Assembly: GCA_046262995.1 (NCBI GenBank)
Contig: JBHELQ010000190.1
Coordinates: forward strand, 1 to 10,095
Direction: 5' to 3'
DNA from: JBHELQ01 sp046262995
Lineage (GTDB): Bacteria > Actinomycetota > Thermoleophilia > Solirubrobacterales > Thermoleophilaceae
Length of the DNA stretch: 10,095 nt
Shown here one piece after another: positions 6,102-10,095 of this stretch. The translations under genes were made by a program, and so were the position numbers. The notes beneath the pieces are model-generated. The model worked only from the letters and a program-made list of their open reading frames with translations. It did not search any database and was not told the DNA's origin. Position 1 is the stretch's first letter. Every line of letters begins with the position of its first letter.

Positions 6102-6662
6102 GTGATCTCGACCAACCAGTTCAAGAACGGGGCTCACATCGACGTGGACGGGACAATCTTCAAGATCCTCGAGTTCCAGCACGTGAAGCCCGGCAAGGGC
6201 GGGGCCTTCGTGCGCACCAAGCTTCGGCGCGTCGAAGACAGCGCGGTGCTGGACAAGAGGTTCCGGGCCGGAGAGAAGTTTCGTCCGGTGCGTACCGAGG
6301 CGCGCCGGATGCAATTCCTCTACTCGGACGGGACGGACGCCCACTTCATGGACGTGCAGAGCTACGAGCAGCTCACGCTCCCAGAGCAGCAGGTGAGCGA
6401 TCCCCTGCGCTGGGTCGCCCCGAACGCCGAGGTCGAGGTGCTCTACGTCGACGATCGCCCCACGGACGTGCAGGTCCCGAGCGCGGTCGAGCTGGCCGTT
6501 GCGGAGACGGACCCCGGGGTCAAGGGCGACACCGCGTCCGGCGGCGGGGACAAGCCCGCCACCCTCGAGTCCGGCGTCACCGTGCGCGTGCCGCTGTTCG
6601 TGAACGCGGGCGATCGCGTGCGCGTGGACACCCGCTCCGGCGCGTACGTCTCGCGCGCCTAG
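6102..6662 (+). CDS. efp: Elongation factor P
   Basis: EF-P binds the ribosome between the P and E sites and relieves stalling at consecutive prolines. The product is 186 residues, the standard length, with the three expected parts: a KOW-like N-terminal domain (about 1-63, ISTNQFKNGAHIDVDG at the start), a central OB domain, and a C-terminal OB domain with the family signature VPLFVNAGDRVRVDTRSGAYVSR close to the end. The functional loop VKPGKGGAF carries K32, equivalent to the lysine modified in other bacteria. The loop reads PGKGG rather than the PGKGP reported for actinobacterial EF-P that works unmodified. No EpmA, EarP or other modifying enzyme is visible nearby. The GTG at 6102 gives the canonical N terminus; the frame is open back to 6063, inside the MBL gene, but those residues have no EF-P counterpart. 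nusB starts 4 nt after the stop. Confidence 0.97.
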   Translation: MISTNQFKNGAHIDVDGTIFKILEFQHVKPGKGGAFVRTKLRRVEDSAVLDKRFRAGEKFRPVRTEARRMQFLYSDGTDAHFMDVQSYEQLTLPEQQVSDPLRWVAPNAEVEVLYVDDRPTDVQVPSAVELAVAETDPGVKGDTASGGGDKPATLESGVTVRVPLFVNAGDRVRVDTRSGAYVSRA

Positions 6663-6666
6663 TCCG

Positions 6667-7041
6667 GTGCGCCGCTCGGACCAGCGGCGTGCCGCCGTGG
6701 TGACCCTCTACCAGGAGGACGTGACGGGCGGCGCGGCGGAGCCGCAGGGGACCGACTTCACCCGAGAGCTGGTCGTCGGGGTCCGAGGGGAGCGGGACGC
6801 CCTCGACACGCTGATCGAGCGGCATTCGGTGGGCTGGGCGCTCGACCGGATCGCTCCGCTCGAGCGCAGCATCCTGCGGGTGGCCCTGTTCGAGCTGCTC
6901 CATCGGCCCGACGTGCCGGCCGAGGTGGCGATCGACGAGGCGATCGAGGCGGCCAAGGAGCTCTGCTCGGTGGAGGCGCCGGGTTTCGTCAACGGCATCC
7001 TCGGCGCCGTCGTGCGAGAGGGCGAGGTGGCGTCGCGATGA
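6667..7041 (+). CDS. nusB: Transcription antitermination factor NusB
   Basis: NusB is an all-helical RNA-binding protein that, with NusE (ribosomal protein S10), assembles on boxA of rRNA leaders to support antitermination. The 124-residue product shows the family layout: an N-terminal basic helix with RRSDQRRAAVVTLYQEDVTG (2-21), the central IAPLERSILRVALFELLHR (62-80), then VPAEVAIDEAIEAAKEL (83-99) and the closing APGFVNGILGAVVRE (104-118). It is slightly short for the family because the N terminus is trimmed. The GTG at 6667 is the only sensible start and has no Shine-Dalgarno; it lies 4 nt after the efp stop, so re-initiation or coupling is likely. The 3' end overlaps the next gene by ATGA (7038-7041). 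The efp-nusB pairing is widely seen in bacteria. Confidence 0.95.
   Translation: MRRSDQRRAAVVTLYQEDVTGGAAEPQGTDFTRELVVGVRGERDALDTLIERHSVGWALDRIAPLERSILRVALFELLHRPDVPAEVAIDEAIEAAKELCSVEAPGFVNGILGAVVREGEVASR
7024..7030 (+). promoter_or_regulatory. Ribosome binding site of the XseB-like gene
   Basis: GAGGTGG lies 7 nt before ATG 7038, inside the end of nusB. It is one of only two clear Shine-Dalgarno sequences in the window and supports this ATG and the 4-nt overlap. Confidence 0.6.
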
Positions 7042-7244
7042 ACGAGCGGCTCGACGAGCTCGTGGCCGAGCTGGCGACGACCGCCGAACGCCTCCGGGAC
7101 GGCTCACTGGACGGCGACCAGGCCGCCCAGCTCGTCGAGCACTGCGCGGAGCTCGCGGCCCGCGTGGGCTCAGAGCTCGACGCCGAGGCCCGCGCCGCTT
7201 CCGAGCAGGCAGAGACCGGTGAGGGACAGGAGCGCCTCCTGTGA
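7038..7244 (+). CDS. xseB: Exodeoxyribonuclease VII small subunit-like protein (XseB)
   Basis: The 68-residue, two-helix product has the XseB pattern: a first helix LDELVAELATTAERLRDG (5-22), the turn DGSLDGDQAAQLVEHC (21-36) in place of the usual G-x-L-x-L-E-E-A-x-x-L-(F/Y)-E-x-G, and a second helix ELAARVGSELDAEARAA. In exonuclease VII several such subunits assemble with XseA to degrade single-stranded DNA. Position supports the call, because xseB-ispA-dxs is a known bacterial gene order and the next two genes here are those. Caution is due: the conserved aromatic/acidic residues of the turn (F/Y-E) are replaced, and no xseA precedes it although that is the usual place. It overlaps nusB by ATGA and the next gene by GTGA. 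A short unrelated coiled-coil protein remains possible. Confidence 0.65.
   Translation: MNERLDELVAELATTAERLRDGSLDGDQAAQLVEHCAELAARVGSELDAEARAASEQAETGEGQERLL
7228..7232 (+). promoter_or_regulatory. Ribosome binding site of the prenyl synthase gene
   Basis: AGGAG lies 8 nt before GTG 7241, a near-ideal Shine-Dalgarno spacing. It fixes the GTG start and the 4-nt overlap (GTGA) with the preceding gene. Confidence 0.7.
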
Positions 7245-8143
7245 GCGTCGGGCAGGCGCTCTACCCGGTTGAGCTGCAGGAGCGGGTCGACGCCTACCTT
7301 CGCGACCTGCCGCTCACCACCGTGCCGGGCACCGGCGGCCTGCAGGAGGCGATGCGCTACTCGCTGCTGGCCGGCGGCAAGCGAATTCGGCCGGTGCTCT
7401 GCCTCGCGACGGCCGAGGCGCTGGGCCGTGACCACGCGGACGTCCTCCCGCTGGCGGCCGCGGTCGAGATGATTCACACCTACTCCCTGATCCACGACGA
7501 CCTTCCGGCGATGGACGATGACGCCCTGCGCCGCGGACAGCCGACGTGTCACGTCGCCTACGGCGAGGACGTCGCGATCCTCGCCGGGGATGGCCTGTTC
7601 GCCGAGGCCGTGCGGCTGGCGCTCGACCAGCAGGCCGGCGAGCCGGGGAACGTGCTGGCTGCCGTCTCCGAGCTGGTGGCCGCCGCCGGGCTGGGGGGCA
7701 TGGTCGGCGGGCAGTACCTCGACGTGAAGGTCGACTCCGCCGGCCCCGGCGCCCAAGCCCCGGATCCCGCCGCGCTGCGGCACCTGCACGAGCTCAAGAC
7801 GGGCGCGCTGATCGGGGCCTCGGTCGGCTCGGTGCTGCAACTCGCCGGCCTGAGCGGACCTGCCACAATCCCGTATCGCCGCTTCGCGGCGGAGCTCGGC
7901 GTGGTGTTCCAGATCGTCGATGACATCTTGGATGTGACGGGCGACGAGGCGGCGCTCGGGAAGCCGCGCGGCACGGACCAGCGTCACGGCAAGACCACCT
8001 ACGTGAGCGTCTTCGGCCTCGACCGCGCCCGCGAGCTCGCGCGCGAGTCGCACGGCAAGGCGAAGCAGGCCCTTGCCGAGGCCGAGGGCAGTACCGACAA
8101 GCTGGGCCGGATCGCGGACCACGTGCTTACGCGCCAGGCGTGA
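7241..8143 (+). CDS. ispA: Polyprenyl synthetase, probably (2E,6E)-farnesyl diphosphate synthase
   Basis: This trans-prenyltransferase condenses isopentenyl diphosphate with allylic diphosphates. In 300 residues it has all family motifs: LLAGGKRIRPVL (42-53, with K47, R48 and R50 for IPP), the first aspartate-rich motif DDLPAMDDD (86-94), GDGLFAEA (117-124), the QYLD motif (158-161), the ELKTG motif (184-188), the second aspartate-rich motif FQIVDDILDVTGD (223-235), and GKPRGTDQRHGKTTY (240-254). The insertion in the first motif (DDxxxxD) and the tyrosine five residues before it (YSLIHDD) are typical of bacterial farnesyl, rather than geranylgeranyl, synthases; product length remains an inference. 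It is coupled to both neighbours by GTGA overlaps (7241-7244 and 8140-8143) and precedes dxs, so C5 precursor supply and chain elongation are co-transcribed. Confidence 0.93.
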   Translation: MSVGQALYPVELQERVDAYLRDLPLTTVPGTGGLQEAMRYSLLAGGKRIRPVLCLATAEALGRDHADVLPLAAAVEMIHTYSLIHDDLPAMDDDALRRGQPTCHVAYGEDVAILAGDGLFAEAVRLALDQQAGEPGNVLAAVSELVAAAGLGGMVGGQYLDVKVDSAGPGAQAPDPAALRHLHELKTGALIGASVGSVLQLAGLSGPATIPYRRFAAELGVVFQIVDDILDVTGDEAALGKPRGTDQRHGKTTYVSVFGLDRARELARESHGKAKQALAEAEGSTDKLGRIADHVLTRQA

Positions 8144-10083
8144 CGCCGCTGCTCGACAAGGTGCAGGGGCCGGATGACCTGAAGGGACTCGACGACGCGC
8201 AGCTCCAGCGGGTCGCCCAGGAACTGCGCGAGCTGATCATCGACACGATCGGCGAGATCGGCGGCCACTTCGGGGCCAATCTCGGCGCCTGCGAGATCGC
8301 CGTGGCGCTGCATTCGCTGCTCGACTCCCCGCAGGACAAGATCCTCTGGGACGTCGGCCACCAGGCCTACCCGCACAAGGTGCTCACCGGGCGCCGCGAC
8401 CAGTTGCACACGATCCGCAAGTACGGCGGGCTGGCGCCCTTCTGCTCGATCTTCGAGTCCGAGCACGACATCATGGGCGCCGGGCACGCGTCGACCTCAG
8501 TCTCGTACGCGGTGGGCATCAAGGAGGCGATGCGCAAGGGCACCGCACCCGACGGTCGGGTGGTCGCCGTGATCGGCGACGGCGCCCTGACCGGCGGGGT
8601 CGCCTTCGAGGCGCTCCACAACGCCGGTGGCATGGAGTTGCCGATCGTCATCGTCGTGAACGACAACGGCATGTCGATCGCGCCCAACGTCGGCGCGCTC
8701 TCGCGCCTGTTCACGCGCGTCCGGCTGAACCCGAAGCTGCACCACGCGCGCGAGGAGCTCGAGGAGACGCTGACCAAGCTGCCGGCCGGGATCGGCGAGC
8801 GGATCGAGCGGCTCGGCCCGATCCTGAAGGAGTCGCTGAAGGCCTACTGGGCGCCGGGCCTGTTCTTCGAGGAGCTGAACCTGGCCTACGTCGGAGTGGT
8901 CGACGGACACGACGTCGGGGAGCTGCGCGAGGCGATCGGGGAGGCGCTGGAGGCCAACCGCCCCGTCGTTGTCCACTGCAAGACGGTCAAGGGCAAGGGC
9001 TTTGCGCCCGCCGAGGAGGGCGGCCTGGAGGGCATGGAGAAGTGGCATGCCGCGAAGGCGGGGTCGATCCTGAACCGCGCGCCCGCGCCCGCCAAGGCGG
9101 CGGACTCCCCCAAGCCCGTTGCGAAGCCGCAGTACACGAGCGTGTTCGGCAAGGCCCTGGTAGCCGAGGCGCGCCGCGACGAGCGCGTGGTCGGCATCAC
9201 CGCCGCGATGAACTCCGGCACCGGCCTGAACATCCTGGAGAAGGAGCTACCGGATCGCTACTACGACGTCGGCATCGCCGAGCAGCACGCGATCCTGTTC
9301 GCCGCCGGGCTGGCGCTCGAGGGCGCCAAGCCGGTCGCCGCCATCTACTCGACCTTCCTGCAGCGGGCCTACGACCAGATCGTCCACGACGTCTGCCTGC
9401 AGAAGCTGAACGTCGTCTTCGCGATGGACCGCGCCGGTCTCGTCGGCGACGACGGGCCCACGCACCACGGAGCGTTCGACATCTCCTACCAGCGCTGTCT
9501 CCCGAACATCGTGCTGATGGCGCCGCGCGACGAGGCGATGCTGGTGCACATGCTGCACACGGCGATTGCATACGACGACGGTCCCGTGTCGCTCCGCTAT
9601 CCCCGCGGCGAGGGCGAGGGTGTGCCCCGCCCACGGCGGCCGCGCGAGCTCGAGATCGGCCGCGGCGAGCTCCTGCGAGAGGGCGACAGGGTCGCCTTCC
9701 TGGGCTACGGCCACGGCGTTGTGGTGGCCTCCGGGGCGGCTGAGCTGCTGGCGGAGGAGCACGGGGTGGAGGCGACGGTTGCCGATGCCTGCTTCGCGAA
9801 GCCGCTCGACGCCGAGCTGATCGGGTCGCTCGCGGCCGAGCACGAGCTCGTCGTCACGGTCGAGGAGAACGTGCTCATGGGCGGCTTCGGATCCGCCGTC
9901 CTCGAGCACCTCTCGGACCGCGACCTCATGGGGCGCACGCGCGTGCTGCGCTTCGGCCTCCCCGACGCCTACGTGACCCACGGCAAGCCGGCCCTCCTTC
10001 GCGAGGAGGTCGGGCTTACGCCGCAGGCGGTGGCGCAGCGGGTGGCCGAGGCCGTGCTCGAGCCGAGCGGCGCGTTCGCCTAG
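8140..10083 (+). CDS. dxs: 1-deoxy-D-xylulose-5-phosphate synthase
   Basis: DXS joins pyruvate and glyceraldehyde 3-phosphate with thiamine diphosphate, the first step of the MEP isoprenoid pathway. The 647-residue product has GGHFGANLGA (41-50), LWDVGHQAYPHKVLTGRRD (69-87), the thiamine/Mg motif GDGALTGG (146-153) to NDNGMSIAPNVGALS (174-188), FFEELNLAYVGVVDGHD (242-258), KGKGFAPAE (284-292), the catalytic-glutamate motif DVGIAEQHA (376-384, E381), STFLQRAYDQ (404-413), DRAGLVGDDGPTHHGAFD (430-447) and RYPRG (486-490). An Ala/Pro/Lys linker (311-330) separates domains I and II. Two stretches differ from the E. coli form: APFCSIFESEHD replaces the usual segment with Arg before ESEYD, and the loop between PAE and the conserved His (H303) is about four residues longer. 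The GTG start overlaps ispA by GTGA and lacks its own Shine-Dalgarno. The stop lies 12 bases before the window edge. Confidence 0.96.
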   Translation: MTPLLDKVQGPDDLKGLDDAQLQRVAQELRELIIDTIGEIGGHFGANLGACEIAVALHSLLDSPQDKILWDVGHQAYPHKVLTGRRDQLHTIRKYGGLAPFCSIFESEHDIMGAGHASTSVSYAVGIKEAMRKGTAPDGRVVAVIGDGALTGGVAFEALHNAGGMELPIVIVVNDNGMSIAPNVGALSRLFTRVRLNPKLHHAREELEETLTKLPAGIGERIERLGPILKESLKAYWAPGLFFEELNLAYVGVVDGHDVGELREAIGEALEANRPVVVHCKTVKGKGFAPAEEGGLEGMEKWHAAKAGSILNRAPAPAKAADSPKPVAKPQYTSVFGKALVAEARRDERVVGITAAMNSGTGLNILEKELPDRYYDVGIAEQHAILFAAGLALEGAKPVAAIYSTFLQRAYDQIVHDVCLQKLNVVFAMDRAGLVGDDGPTHHGAFDISYQRCLPNIVLMAPRDEAMLVHMLHTAIAYDDGPVSLRYPRGEGEGVPRPRRPRELEIGRGELLREGDRVAFLGYGHGVVVASGAAELLAEEHGVEATVADACFAKPLDAELIGSLAAEHELVVTVEENVLMGGFGSAVLEHLSDRDLMGRTRVLRFGLPDAYVTHGKPALLREEVGLTPQAVAQRVAEAVLEPSGAFA

Positions 10084-10095
10084 CCGTCGGGCCTA

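Noticed and set aside
6989..8122. 377-residue - strand frame antisense to nusB-xseB-ispA
   Set aside because: The + strand frames carry clear NusB and prenyl synthase motifs; this is their antisense shadow.
7241..8143. Geranylgeranyl or longer-chain diphosphate synthase
   Set aside because: Tyrosine at the fifth position before the first Asp-rich motif and the DDxxxxD insertion favour the bacterial farnesyl type, although chain length is not proven by sequence.

Overview
The window is about 70% GC, densely coded, rich in GTG starts and fully populated on both strands, with no RNA gene, CRISPR array, insertion sequence or tRNA visible. The gene families (DnaE2-type polymerase, a SpoIIE-type phosphatase with an RsbW-like ATPase, an actinobacterial-style DUF72 protein, and an efp-nusB-xseB-ispA-dxs order) suggest a high-GC Actinomycetota chromosome. 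Class Thermoleophilia (Solirubrobacterales/Gaiellales relatives) is my best guess, an inference from gene content and sequence style only.

Layout. (1) 1-771, +: the C-terminal end of an error-prone DNA polymerase running in from the left. (2) 772-860: a short gap filled by a 44-bp imperfect palindrome and a likely promoter. (3) 861-1772, +: a DUF72 (YecE-like) TIM-barrel protein. (4) 1769-5299, -: a two-gene signalling unit, transcribed leftward, with a large membrane-anchored GAF/PAS-sensing SpoIIE phosphatase followed by a small RsbW-like ATPase. Its last stop codon overlaps that of the DUF72 gene in a shared CTAG. (5) 5342-10083, +: a compact six-gene run diverging from the signalling unit. 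It encodes an MBL-fold hydrolase (LACTB2-like), elongation factor P, NusB, an XseB-like small protein, a farnesyl-diphosphate-synthase-type prenyltransferase and 1-deoxy-D-xylulose-5-phosphate synthase. The last four are joined by 4-nt start/stop overlaps and the run may continue past the right edge.

How the genes work together. The signalling pair looks like one half of a partner-switching circuit: the ATPase would phosphorylate an anti-anti-sigma protein and/or sequester a sigma factor, and the phosphatase would reverse this. Neither the STAS protein nor the sigma factor is in the window. The rightward run links translation (EF-P), antitermination (NusB) and isoprenoid precursor synthesis: DXS makes DXP, the MEP pathway yields IPP/DMAPP, and the prenyltransferase condenses them. 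It is a housekeeping cluster.

I found no clearly new biological system. The observations most worth a second look are the palindrome after the polymerase gene, TA-N3-T boxes placed exactly 7 nt before two SD-less GTG starts (leaderless transcription), a stress-sigma-like promoter candidate before the ATPase, the EF-P loop variant PGKGG, an XseB-like protein with no XseA beside it, and the shared CTAG stop.
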